Origin: Edolisoma coerulescens
Lineage: Eukaryota > Chordata > Aves > Passeriformes > Campephagidae
Assembly: GCA_013397115.1 (NCBI GenBank)
Contig: VWZW01001325.1
Span: 346,295 to 410,294 of the forward strand
DNA: 64,000 bases
Reading direction: 5' to 3'
The position numbers and the translations under genes are program-made. The notes beneath the pieces are model-generated. The model ran no database searches, was not told the DNA's origin, and saw only the letters and a list, made by a program, of their open reading frames with translations. Below, piece after piece: positions 1 through 11,649 of this stretch (positions are counted from its first letter, which is position 1; each line of letters starts with the position of its first letter).

Positions 1-88
1 GTGTCTTAGCCTGGGCCGAGGGATGCAGCTTGCTGCAGACCCTGGGCACCCCATGGCAGGGCTCCATGCCCTGTGGGCAGAGGTTGGT

Positions 89-102
89 GGGGGGGGGGGG
101 GG
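89..102 (+). repeat. Run of 14 G residues
   Basis: An uninterrupted G run is flanked by GGTT, GG and GAGGG, giving possible G-quadruplex potential. Homopolymer length is also error-prone in assemblies. Confidence 0.9.
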
Positions 103-940
103 TGAGGGTTTTTCATCATTTTTTCCCTGAAAAAAGCCCCCACCCTTCCAGCAGCACCCCACCCAGTGATGGATCACTACAGCTCATCCTCGCACAGCCC
201 TGCTGCTGTGGGCAGGGATTCAGGAGACGCCAAAAAGGGGCGGGGGGACGGTCCCTCACTCCCGGGCCGGTGCTGCCTGGATGAGCGGCAGCTGCGGTGA
301 GATCAGGCCCTGTGCCTGCCAGGCGCAGCGGGCAGGAGCTGGTGCTGGACCCAGCAAGGGGCAGTGCCCCTTCCCCTCACTAAGGGTTTGGAGGGGGCAA
401 GAGTGACTTGCGGTGAGCAGAGAGGGGACATGGAGGGGCAAAGCTGCCCCTTCACGCTCTTTCCAGGCGGGGAAGTCGTGCCACAGGATGTCAGTGCAGC
501 CTGTGGGAACGCCATGCCTCCCGAAAGGAACGACTGTCTCCTCTCAAGAGCACACAGGAAGATCTCTTTCCCAGAATATCTTATTTAGGAAACTTGCATC
601 ACAGCAGCAAAGCAGAATGCTTATTTGGGAATAAGAAAATGAGATGTGGCCCCAAGTCAGTGCTTGCCTGTAGGCTCCGTAGCAGAAAGCTCGAGGAGGC
701 AGCAGAGGCAGCTGCTGGCTCGCAGCAGCCACGGCAGAGCTGGGTGGGCTGCAGGCCCGGACAGCTGGTGCTCGCTGCCTGGGCCGCGTCCTCCAGCGCT
801 GGCTGCGGAGCTGGAGGGTATCGCCGCTTTTCCTGTTACAACACAAAGGGATCAGCTAGATTAGCTTCTGCAGAGGTGAGAAGGAAATGTGTCACGTTGA
901 CTGTTTATTTTGGTCTAATTGGATGCAGACCCTCTTTCTG

Positions 941-946
941 AATAAA
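941..946 (+). terminator. Candidate plus-strand poly(A) signal AATAAA
   Basis: AATAAA is followed about 14 nt later by a CA (960-961) and then a GT-rich stretch (GCTCTTGTGGTTTTTC, 962-977). This is the usual arrangement of hexamer, cleavage site and downstream element. A T-rich segment (TGTTTATTTTGGT) lies 40 nt upstream. It could end a plus-strand transcript that starts left of the window and faces AIG1. No coding exon was recognised upstream, so the transcript is inferred. Confidence 0.35.
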
Positions 947-3900
947 TCTCGGTTTGCTCCAGCTCTTGTGGTTTTTCATGGCTGTGAATGCAGAGGAGCT
1001 GTTCCAGGGATGGGCAAGTGATTCCCGGCTTCAGTGGGGAAAGCAAAGGGGTCACGCTGTGGTCACTAGAGGCAGGCAGCCTGCAAACAGCACGGCTGTT
1101 TGAGCAAGCTCTCACTGTCACATCCCAGATGAGGCTTCGTGGTCATGGACAACTTCTGGCAGCACGAGGTAAAAGCCGCTCTTTGAGCAGGGAATTCTAA
1201 GCTTTTCAGTCTTTCAGACATGACATCCACAGCTGCTCTGGGTAAGCTGCAGCAGCACAGCACTGTGACCTGGGGGCAGGGCAATCCTGCCCATGAGAAA
1301 GCAGCATATGCTGGTCCCCTTCAACAGGGAGAGCTGCGCTGTCAGTGAGTCTTCTGCACTTCATCATCTTTCTCTAGCTGGTGTGGAACACGGTAGGAAA
1401 ATTATCTCGGCCTGCTGTTTTTCTTGGCCTGCTCACTCAGAAACACGGAAAGTACCTGCAGCAGGGGTGGCTTCTCAAGTTCGTCTTTTAAATCTCTGGA
1501 AACAAAATGAGCTCAGATGGAAAAGAAAGAAGAAAGAGCATAGTTTAAGAATCCTAGGTCTGGGTGGCTGCAAGCTGCTAATCGACCTCCCTGTGTTAAT
1601 CCCTCTAAACCAGCAAATGCTTTTCACTTCTGTGTCCCTTGCACTGTGGAAACTTTTGACATCTCTGCATTGGCCAATGTGGTTTGAATCCCTGCCTCTG
1701 AGTCACATGGGTATCAAAATCCTCAGACCAGCTGGATTAAGTAATGCTCTCTTGATGAGCACAGCAGAAACCAGACATAAAATAAATCATTAAGTCAATG
1801 ACATTTTTGGGGGATCTAAATTAGGTCTGAATATGTGTTACAGAGTCAAGGCTTGATTTTGAAATTCTTCCACTTATTTCTTGTTCTTACAGGTGCAAAT
1901 GAATACATCAGGAAGACACATTTCCCTGGAGAGCATCTGCTCCTGCAGTTTGTAAAGATGTCCTGTCTCTTCTTGTACACAAACCTGTGACTTGTCTGAG
2001 AGAGTTTCGTTGGTCTTATTGGAATGTGACATAAATATTATCTTTTATTGTTCTTTTGGTCATGTTTCTCTCTGTGACAGATTGTTGTATTTTCTGTTGG
2101 CTTTGATATTCTTTAATTGATCACTGTAGGATCAATTAAATCCAGATGCTGGGTACACTCTCAGTTTGAGGTGGGCATTGAAGTACTTTGGTATGCAGAT
2201 TGTCATCATTTTCAATAGTACCTTCTGCCTTGATCAATTGCTCTTGCAGAACTCATTTGTTTTAGTACTTTTAAAGCCCATGGGAGGTGCTAAACAAACA
2301 CTTCAAACTATAAAAAAAGTTACTGGCCAACTGTGAGGTGGTAAAATTAAATAAAATACCCAGCATCACACAGGTAAGCAGAGCAACTGTTTTTCTCTCC
2401 CTGTGTTGTCCTGACTCATTTACAGCACATCAGATCAGACTTTTACATCCTGCCTACCTGCAGAGTTTCCTACAGCAGTATCCCTTCTGATTGAAAAAAA
2501 AAGGAAGAAAAAAGCCTAAGATAAAGCCAGTATGATCAACTAATTTGAAGGAACTTTTTTTTAAATATGGACAATACAGTCTGGTTTTGCTTGTCTTCAG
2601 TTCTGGAGTGCCTGAGCCATCTTAGAAAACTTAGCCTGAATCAGACATGTAGAATTTTCCTAGCAGGGAATATTCCAATCTTCAAAATGAAAATTAGGTA
2701 AAAGGAAAATAATTGAAAACAGAGACTGCTACTAGAAAATATGCTACAATGTGGACATTGGGAGACACTGTAATACAGGAATCCCTGCATCTACTGAAGT
2801 TTGCCATCTCTACAACAGAGCTGCTTTGCTTCCACAAAGCAGTGCTATACAGGTTTTTAGGGAGGGAAGCAAACCAGGGCATTATTTCTAAGGGAAATCA
2901 CAAGTGCAATTAGGAGAGCTGGCAGTAAAGGCACCCCTTTCCCATCACAGTACCCACAGAGCACAGTGGGAATGGTTCAAAGGCAGAAGCAAGGACAGGA
3001 TGGACTTTAGGGGTTATCCAGTGAAAGAATTGGTAGGGGTAACTAACAATCTGCCAGCCCCCCTCTTGCTTTCTGCCAGGGGGAAACATTAGTGAGAACA
3101 GGCTGCTCCTCTGCAGACTGAAAGTAAAGATAAATGAATTACTCGATCCAGAACTTTATAAAAACGGCAAGATGACTTTTGGAAACGCAGAAAGACCCAT
3201 CCGTCTGTTGCCTTCTTAGCAAGATGAAAATTGAAGGACACTGTATAAACTGAGGGAAAACCCCAACACTCGCCAGCACAAAATTCAGTTAAATCTCTGC
3301 CCTCAGCACCTTCCAAATCACATAAACATCAGGAATATTGGAGGGCTAGGGCACAGGGCTTTAAGAGGCCAGGGCAGAAAACGATGTTGTCTCCTTGCAA
3401 GAGAAGCTATAAATAGTATTTAGCATCTTCAAGCAGGCAAGTTCATAAGTGAGCCTGCCTGCCTGTGAACTGGCTTCTTCGACAACTTAGTATTCAGGAG
3501 AGGGAAGAATTGCCATAGCAACATTCCCATCTTCTGACATGCATCATGCAGATCATGTAGTCAAGGCAGCGCAGCACCCTCTCACACATGTGCTCTGTGA
3601 ACTTTTGTGTTCCTGACAATATTAAAGAGAGAACTGTGTCTCATGATTGACACACTTGCCTGTGTGTCTTTATGATTCCTTAAAAAATATATGGAAATTC
3701 TTCCCTTCCCCCATCCTCCTCCTTTGAACTGTTTTCTCTTTTCCATCCCACTGAAATGATGAGAACAGCTCCTGCCCCAGATCTGTAGATATACGTTCCT
3801 GACAGTAGTCCTACGCTATGCAAATGTGTAAACTGCAAAATGTAGAGAGCTTTAAAAAATTAAGTATATCCAGCAGAATCTAAATTCTGTGTGCTGAAAG

Positions 3901-3971
3901 GAACTAGAAATCTTTCAGTACCTGCATAATTAATGCTCTATTAAACAAAGCCTTACATCTTTTTTCTTTTG

Positions 3972-3972
3972 N
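3972..3972. other. Undetermined base (n)
   Basis: There is a single ambiguous base in a T-rich tract (TTTTGnTTGAG). It marks a low-quality or polymorphic position and affects no called feature. Confidence 0.99.
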
Positions 3973-6900
3973 TTGAGTTAGCCTGAAATCTCCAGACACA
4001 CACATCAACCACTCCTGTGGCACATGGCAGTATATATGCCACCCTGTGTGGGAGCTGAGTTCACAAGCAGAGCAGAATACTTGCTTGCAGCCAGGGTCTG
4101 GCTAACCCCTGGAATCGCTTGGGCTGTGTGGACTTCCCACTGTAGGAAAGGCACTGCACATCACACAGGGCTAAGCTGTGGGCCACTACAAACAGGATGC
4201 TGCAACACTGTGCAGTGACACCATGTCTGTAACCCTGACAGCATTGACAGCCAGGTACTTGACTTTACAAGTGCTCTTGATTTAATTGTGTGATAGGGGC
4301 ACCCAGTGGATCTTTTTCTAAGCTTACTGCCTAGTCAGTATTGTGGCTCCTTTCAAAAAATCTGTAATGCTAGAAAGAGTTGGAATATAATTATACCACT
4401 GTATTTATGCGTGTCTCTAACTATGGCTATCCCACCAGTGGTTCTGACATTAAAAGTACCACAATATACTGTCACATGCCTACATACTTTCTCCTCAGGC
4501 CTGGGATTTTACACGCTGTGCTGTCCTTGGCAGGATGCCTATTGCACCATTTCTGCATAAGGGTTGGCCTCAGTAACTCCCTTCTCCAAGGAATGGGCTC
4601 AAAATCCTGCGTAACTCTAAGGCCTCGCCAGAAAGAGACCAAACCCCACTCTGAGTGCTCTCTCTGGACTGTATGCACCTAGCTGTGGGCTACACCTGAG
4701 CGAGGTAATTTTTCTAATCAGGTTGGTTTTCCTCTCTTGGCTGCCTTCTTACACAACTCCCCAGGGCTGCCTAATAAGCATTCACTGCAAAACATTCCCG
4801 TGGGATGGCAAAAGCTCCCATTGTCTGTGCCAAGGGGGCTCCTTTGTACGCCGGTTTGCTGGAGGCAGGTAACCTTTAGATGGTAACAGCTTCTTCTATC
4901 TTTCCCCCACCCACATTCCTGTCCTCTCCAGCACTCTTCTCCAACGTTTAAGGTTACTGTACAAAGCTTTGGGACCTTACCTGGTACTAAAGGAACCAAG
5001 ACCTCATCATACCCCAGGCAGGGTGAATGTAATTATGTTGTGGGCAGTATTGCTAATGGTTCAGCTGGGATTACATCTCCAATGAGCCATCTCCTGAGAT
5101 TCATCCATGTTTGAAAGCCCTCCCTGACTTGGTGTGCTCCACACCTGCCCATTCCAAGAAATAAAGATTCAAGAAATTCCCTCTTTTATACCTTGTTCCA
5201 TGGTAACTCTTGGCCAGCATATGCACAGGTAGTTGAGGTCCTCTATTATTGTAATTTTTGCTGCCTTGCTAAGTATTGTGTGACTAATTGCCTCTTTCTA
5301 CTCTGTGACTAATAGCACTCCTGTTAAGCCACCTCTTGAGGGAATGGTTCTGCAGCTTAATACCAGGCACAGAAGAGGGTGACCTCCCTCTCTTTTATCC
5401 CATTACATCTGTCAGGTGTGAACTTTGGAGCCAAACTGAGAACCATTATTATATAAGAACAAAGTATTATTTACATAGTAAATAAGCTAAGACAATTATA
5501 TGTAGACAGCTAGCCAAGCACTGTTCTGCCTGCAAAATTAAACATCCAGAAATGCAGAGCCCTGCAGCCACAGACTGTCCCTATTGCTACAGGCAGGATG
5601 GCCAGCAGCTGACCAGCCTTATTCCCAGGAGAAAAGTAGGAGCACAAGGGGCTGTCAGTTTGGAGTTATGGTGGCCTTACTGCCCATGTCAAGAATGATG
5701 CTTTTCACAGTGCCTGATTTCTTTCCGTGCTAAGTAAGTAACTGCCATTTAGCATCTGACTGTCATCATTTGTTCCTGCAGAAGATCCTGTGTATATATA
5801 TATGTGTCCATGTGTGTGTTGAACTTCTATCCACAGAATACACAGAGGAGACTGTCTGCATATTAGAAAGCAAAGAGATATTCTGTCCTAGAACTGACTG
5901 CACTATAGCAATCGCTACATTTATAATGCACACTGCAGAGATACTTCTCCAGCCTAATGGTAGATGTTTACTTTTTAATACACAAGCTATATATAAAATG
6001 CTGAACTTGAACACCATTGGGCTAGTTACAACATTAATAACATGAAAAAGATGCTATTTTATTTCTGTCTCATTTTACACAACTCTAAGGAACAGCAGAT
6101 ACCTTCTCTGGTGGGCCACAAAGTGTGGCCTACCTTTCAAATTTCTGCACTGGCATTTATTGTGATGAGGTTCAAATCCCTTTACAGCTGCGGTCTGAAC
6201 AACAAAGGGGCACTTAAGGGAATAAGACTACAACTTGCTCTTCTGGGTTACATTAAAACCCATTGATTTCCATCTGTTACTTGAACAAAACAGAGTACGT
6301 TTTTGATAAAAATAAAATTGCTCATTTTGGAGAATCTACGCTAAATATATTTCGTGTTTGTGGTCTGCAAATTGGGCAGTTCTGTTCTTCCTAGTTACTT
6401 AAATAATACAAGCAAGAGGAAGTTGCTAATGCTCAAAATGCCTATTTTCACTCTCAGCCCAACCCCGTGTCATTACATCATTAGAAGCACTACACAAAAT
6501 ACCCCACCTGCCAGTCCACTTGTCCCCTCATTCAGCAAAGCCCCTGCAATCAAAAGCACCTGTGTGTGTGCTTTGAGCTCAGGATGCACCCAAGAACTTC
6601 TCTGAACAGATCTCAACAGCTACATCCTTTTACTTTCCAGTTTAGTTTCATTCTCCCTTTGCTCTTGCTTTAAAAAGAGGAGAGAGAGAGATCATTGCCA
6701 CTGGTCAAAGCTGACCAGTCAAACCTCCAGCTGTTCTTTTCTTCCCTGTGATTTTGGCAGTAGTCAAACTCCCAGGTTTCTGTCCTTCCCAGCAACACCT
6801 GTGCCCCCAGTTTAACCAGCTGGCTACAGCAGCAGATGAAGCTCTGAACCACAGGAGCAGAGCAGCTGGGGTACCCTAGTGGAGATGACCTCCTCTACTA

Positions 6901-9900
6901 GGATGCACCAGGCTTTGATTAGGAGCTTTCTTGTGCTGCTGCAGACGGAAAACACTTGTCACCAACATTTGACCATACTCACAGGACACAGAGAGCATTA
7001 AAAGATGGGATTAGTAGCCCTTCTCCAAGTCTGCGTTCACAGGTGACCTTGCCTACGCCTCTCCTATTGCTTGCTCCTTTACTCCCTGGGCAGGAACACC
7101 AAACCTGCCTTGCTGATGCTAGCCTCAGGTTGATGGTCTCTTCAGGACTATATATCAGCTCAAGTTTTAGGTGATAAATCTTTTCAGTGTTCAGTCTAAT
7201 GGTATCTGAGTCTTCAAAGGCTACTGAACTGTGAATCAGAGCAGACTGACCAATCCTTACAGAAAATAAAAGGCAAAGAATAAATTGTTGTTAGGATTTG
7301 AAGTAGTCTTTGAAAAGCAAATTCAATAGGAAAAATGAACTGAGAAGTGCCTGCCTTACATGCTGCCACTACAAACTGCCACCTGGGAGCCTGCAGAATG
7401 GTGAGCCATTTGTCAGTCTACTCAGTGTCCAAGTGGCTTTGATGTGCACTGGTGGTAATTTTGCTAATATTACTCCCCATGGGCAGAGAAGCAAAGACTA
7501 GGGGAAATTAGGGAAAATAGTTGTCATTTTCCTTTAAAATAAGGCAATGGTTGCTACAGAAAGACAGCAAGTTACAGTTTTATCCCACACAAGCCACATC
7601 ACAGACTACAATAATGTTGAAATTGTGGCACACGTTTGCAAATTGTGGCAACACTTTTGGAACAGAGTGGTATAGGAACTACGAAGACGTGTTTTGGGGC
7701 AGCTACGTGCAGGCAGAAAGTAAGCACGAGCTTTCTAAAGCCAAATAGGGGATACAGTCACTGAAATGCATGACAACTTGGTGGCTAGACTTTCTAACCA
7801 GCCTTAAAAACAATCCCCCCCTTTTTTGTGTTCTATTACTAAAAAAAGAGAATATTGTTAAGACTGAAAAGTTGGGCATTGAAGAGTGAGGTAATGTCAG
7901 CATTTAGGCTGTCTGTTCAACCTTAATTTGGCCCCTTGTGAGTATGAATTATGATGTTGCCTTTAATTAGATGATCACACAATATTTTTTCCTGTGCCTC
8001 ATTCGTAACACATGATGGATGGTGCTCACTGAATGATGAAACCGTATTTTGTTTTTTCCTAGTGGTTCAAGGTGTGGCAGCCCTCCTTATTTACTACACA
8101 CTGTGCTCTTCTCCGACAGCAAAACTGATTATTCCTTCGCAGAGTTTTCTACGTGGTTTATCATTGCAGCTACAACGTAACAAACATTACTAATTTAATT
8201 TTATTGCAGTCCTCAAGGGAAAAGCTAGAGTTTTTTTTCACTTAGTTCATCCATCTAGAACCTATTCTCATTGCTCAGGTTGTCATCAAAGCTTTGCTTC
8301 TCTCACACTTCTATGCAGCTTTATTTGCATCAGCTCTGGGGAGGTATTGACAATACACGGGAAGCAAAGTTGCTTCCCCATTCTGGTCTGTGTCTTGGGT
8401 AGTCAAGGCATGGAGAGGGTCAACAGATCAGGGATGGCAGGGAAAATCCTATTCAGCCACAAGATGGATTATTCCCGAAGTTGATAAACACTCTGGAGAA
8501 TTACCTGTGCACTACAGGGAAATGCAGGCTTACTTTTTTTCCTAAAATTTGGACAAAGACAAATAGAGATTCCCCATAAATTCAGAAATGCTACAAACAT
8601 AAATGCTGTCCTCAGACTGAGTTCCACAGCAAAAGTAGAGAAAAGTTTTCCAGACCTTTTTTTTTTTTAATAGACTTGCACTTGGAAATAAATGACTTGT
8701 TCTGACAAAAAGCTTTCCACCAAAAAAATAGTTCCCCCAAGAGGAATACCTTTCAGGGACAATTTCAGCCAAGATGGTTGAAATTTGGCAAGTTTACAAG
8801 TGACTTTTATTTTAGTCATCATTCATCCATCATCTTTCTTAAGAATGATGGATTGTGTAATCCTAAAGGGAATGAACACAGTCTAGAAGAGTGCTCTCTG
8901 GGTACACAGGCCCCCAGGTTATTTATATCATGGTTCATACATCAGAGGCTGGATTTAATGCTCTAAAATGTTTTTGACTTTAAGTATGATGATTCAAAGC
9001 TCACAGGAGGTGGAGAACTTTTTGAGATGTGAGAAGACAAATTGAGTTCAAACCTTCTTGGAATACTATAAATTTCCTTAAACCAAATGGAACCCACCAC
9101 ATTTTGTGTCACATATATTGCCTTTGGCTCACATTGCCAACCTCAGGGGCTTAACTGAGATCTAAGCTTGGTGTCTATTCTTTTGAGGTGCTGAATATTC
9201 AGAAATTCACAGATATGAGGGATGACAACTTTAAGCATCCCTATGCTACACCTCTGAAAAGGAGCCTTCTTTTACTTGGACACCTACCCGTGGATTCATC
9301 TATACAATTTTGATCTCTGACATTTCTGATCTCTTTATATTCTTACTACATTTCCAATATTGCATACAATGACATGGTATTAGAAGAAAAACCCATCTTA
9401 AGCAGATGCAAAACTTGCTGACAAAGAGGAATCTTTCCATCAATGTCAGTTTTTGAGATCTCAGACATTCAGTACTCGGTGGTTCAATATATACAGCAAA
9501 CATGATCTGAGTGTGCTCTAGCAGAATGGGTACAGCTGTGTGGCATTTTGGCACTTCTTATTTTTATTTAACACATTCTTCCCATCAGAATGAATTCTGT
9601 GAAGGAAACAATACCCGTGAAATTAAAAAAAAAAAAAAGTCCTAGACTTAACAGTAGAGCATAGGTTACGCAAATTCTTCGCATGACAAAAAGTCAACAG
9701 GGTTTGTGCTTTGGGCTTCCCGCCCTAAGCCACAGTTGCTGCTGTTGGAAAGTACAGCCAGATCCCCCGGAACATTCATTGTCCACCACTACTTTCATGT
9801 GCTACCACAGCTTTCAGAAGCAGTGACTCTAAACAGTTCCTAGCTCACTAAACAGGATTGAATCCATGCCTTCTTTCCTTCCTGAGTTTTAAAAGCCTGT

Positions 9901-11003
9901 TGCAAATAACAGACACCTTACCACCTCCAGTGAAGCCCTAACTATCTGTGGATAGAGCAACCATGCTGCAGTATCACCGTGCATATGTAATGGGGAGCTC
10001 AGGAACAGCAGAACATAATATCCCTAATGCAAGGCCACATGGCTATGGCCATCTGCTTCCAAATTCTACTGGTTTCGTATGTCCTGTCCTCTCCCTCTGT
10101 AGGATCATCAGAGGACCTCCTTCTTTATTGGGCCACTTATTTACATGAACTTTCTAGTAATTTGCTTAGCTTTGAAATTTTTGCAACTCTTGATCAGCAA
10201 GTTAAAAAAAATCTAGAGGATAGACAGACAAAGACAATATCATCAGAGAGCCTTACTTTTGAAGGAAACAAACCAAAAAGCAGATTGTTGAACTTGTGCT
10301 GTTTCCTGATAGCATGTACATAAATACATTTTAAAAGTACTGTGGAGGCATGTAATGAGTTGCAAGAGATCAGTTTTCCCCAGAGTTATTCCAGAGCAGA
10401 AACATTGTTAAATCATATTAAAACTCTGCAGAAATCCTGTTCCTAAAAACAACACATTAACACTATACATACTCAAAGTGCTCTGCATGTGTTAAAATAA
10501 ATTACTAAATACACTAATGAACAAATATGTGATATGAATACCAATATTTGGATTGTAAAGCTACCTTTTAATAAATATTTTCTTGCCAAAAATTATTCTA
10601 TTCACTTTATTTTAGTTCTAGACATTTTTTTCTGCCTACTAGAGTTACTTCTTCATTGTCTAATAATTAAACAGAATCATGTCAAACTTAAACAATACCT
10701 AGTATTTTGCAATTGCATTCCTAATACAAACAGGCACATGTTTAACTTTAAACATTTGCTTATGTGCCTTCCTGAAGTAAGACTTGAATGCTCTCTCTGG
10801 TACAACACAAACAGCTCAGCCCACATATTGAGAACTTATAACTTGAAAATGCAGGATCTGTTATTTTACTATGAAAATAAGAAGAAAAATCCTCATGTAG
10901 AAATGATATAATCTACAGTTGACACTGGAAAACCTGAAAATGTATCATTCAAATGCCATCAATGCATCCAAAATTTCAAGAATCAGCATGAAGAAACAGA
11001 AAT

Positions 11004-11611
11004 GCAAGGATAATTTCATCTTTATTTAGGCCTTAAGATCTTAACACTGCAAGTAAGATTTCACAGGACTGGTAAAATTATTAACATAACGAATTTAAGG
11101 CAGCTGTTACATAGTGTTACATTAATATTTCAGTCAGACTGAACTCTTCTTTAGATACATTCATGCAATTAACTTCTATGCTGTACTTCGAAATATATAG
11201 GATTGCTTTGTTTCCCTGTATTAGACCTATCTGGTTAAGGTTTTCTCAAACAATACAGAGAATAGACTCATTGTTCTTCTTGGCAGAAGTAAAAAGATCT
11301 AATGACTTAATGGTTTAATGACTTACTTGATTCACGAAATGCACGTTGAGAATGCCTTGGAGATAAATATACATCTTATATGTGTATGTCACATGCAAGC
11401 ATGGAGAAATAGGAATGGCGGTTGAAACATTAATATTATTCTTAGCTAAAATCATTTTCCCCCCATATAAAATCCAAAAATATCCTTGCATTGAGAAGTG
11501 GGCCCATTAAACTTCCTCCTTTCCAAAAGATTCCTCTCCATGCCAACCTCTGTTGGGGATGAGAAATCTTCCATGGAGCCATAAACAATCCTCTGTGTTG
11601 CCTCTTACTGT
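11004..11611 (-). other. AIG1: AIG1 3' untranslated region (predicted)
   Basis: The stretch runs from just after the TGA stop to the predicted cleavage site near 11004, about 608 nt in the same terminal exon. No splice sites or coding potential stand out, and it is AT-rich. The upper end is fixed by the stop codon. The lower end is inferred from the first AATAAA met on the minus strand. A longer alternative form is possible, because a second AATAAA lies on the minus strand near 10606. Confidence 0.65.
11021..11026 (-). terminator. AIG1: Poly(A) signal AATAAA of AIG1
   Basis: TTTATT on the plus strand reads AATAAA on the minus strand. About 15 nt downstream in the transcript direction is a CA suited to cleavage (near 11003-11006), followed by a T-rich stretch (TTTCTGTTTCTTC) that fits a downstream element. 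It is the first such hexamer after the AIG1 stop codon, 586 nt away. Confidence 0.65.
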
Positions 11612-11649
11612 TCACTCCAATTTCGGCTTTTCTTTTCCTTCTTCAATAC
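11612..11649 (-). CDS. AIG1: AIG1 last coding exon: C-terminal tail and stop
   Basis: Only 38 nt are coding here. On the minus strand an acceptor TTTTCAG (CAG at 11650-11652) is followed by GT, which joins the T left by the previous exon to make TGT (Cys). Then come ATT and codons for EEGKEKPKLE and a TGA stop at 11612-11614. The human C-terminus, as I recall it, is SMEEEKEKPKLE, so the charged tail is conserved apart from Ser to Cys, Met to Ile and one Glu to Gly. The matching phase and the family-typical end make this the authentic terminus. The tail follows the last membrane helix and is very hydrophilic. With the two other exons it gives 105 residues in this window, and a full protein of about 238 residues if numbered as in human. 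Confidence 0.95.

Larger units (their letters stand above)
1..10999. other. Sequence downstream of AIG1, no gene identified
   Basis: The region follows the AIG1 poly(A) site. Positions 1-900 are noticeably richer in G+C and in CpG than the rest of the window, but CpG is still depleted, so it is not a typical CpG island. The remainder is AT-rich with short chance open frames. In mammals ADAT2 lies tail-to-tail beyond AIG1. I looked for its deaminase motifs (HAE, PCxxC) on the plus strand and found none, so I do not call it here. Confidence 0.6.

Noticed and set aside
1293..1793. 166-codon open frame on the plus strand
   Set aside because: No recognised domain, no convincing splice or start context; composition like the surrounding noncoding DNA.
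9626..9639. A-run that could be the tail of a processed pseudogene
   Set aside because: The sequence upstream shows no recognisable coding region or target-site duplication.
10534..10911. 125-codon open frame just beyond the AIG1 poly(A) site
   Set aside because: Very AT-rich, on the opposite strand to AIG1, with residue content typical of random AT-rich sequence.
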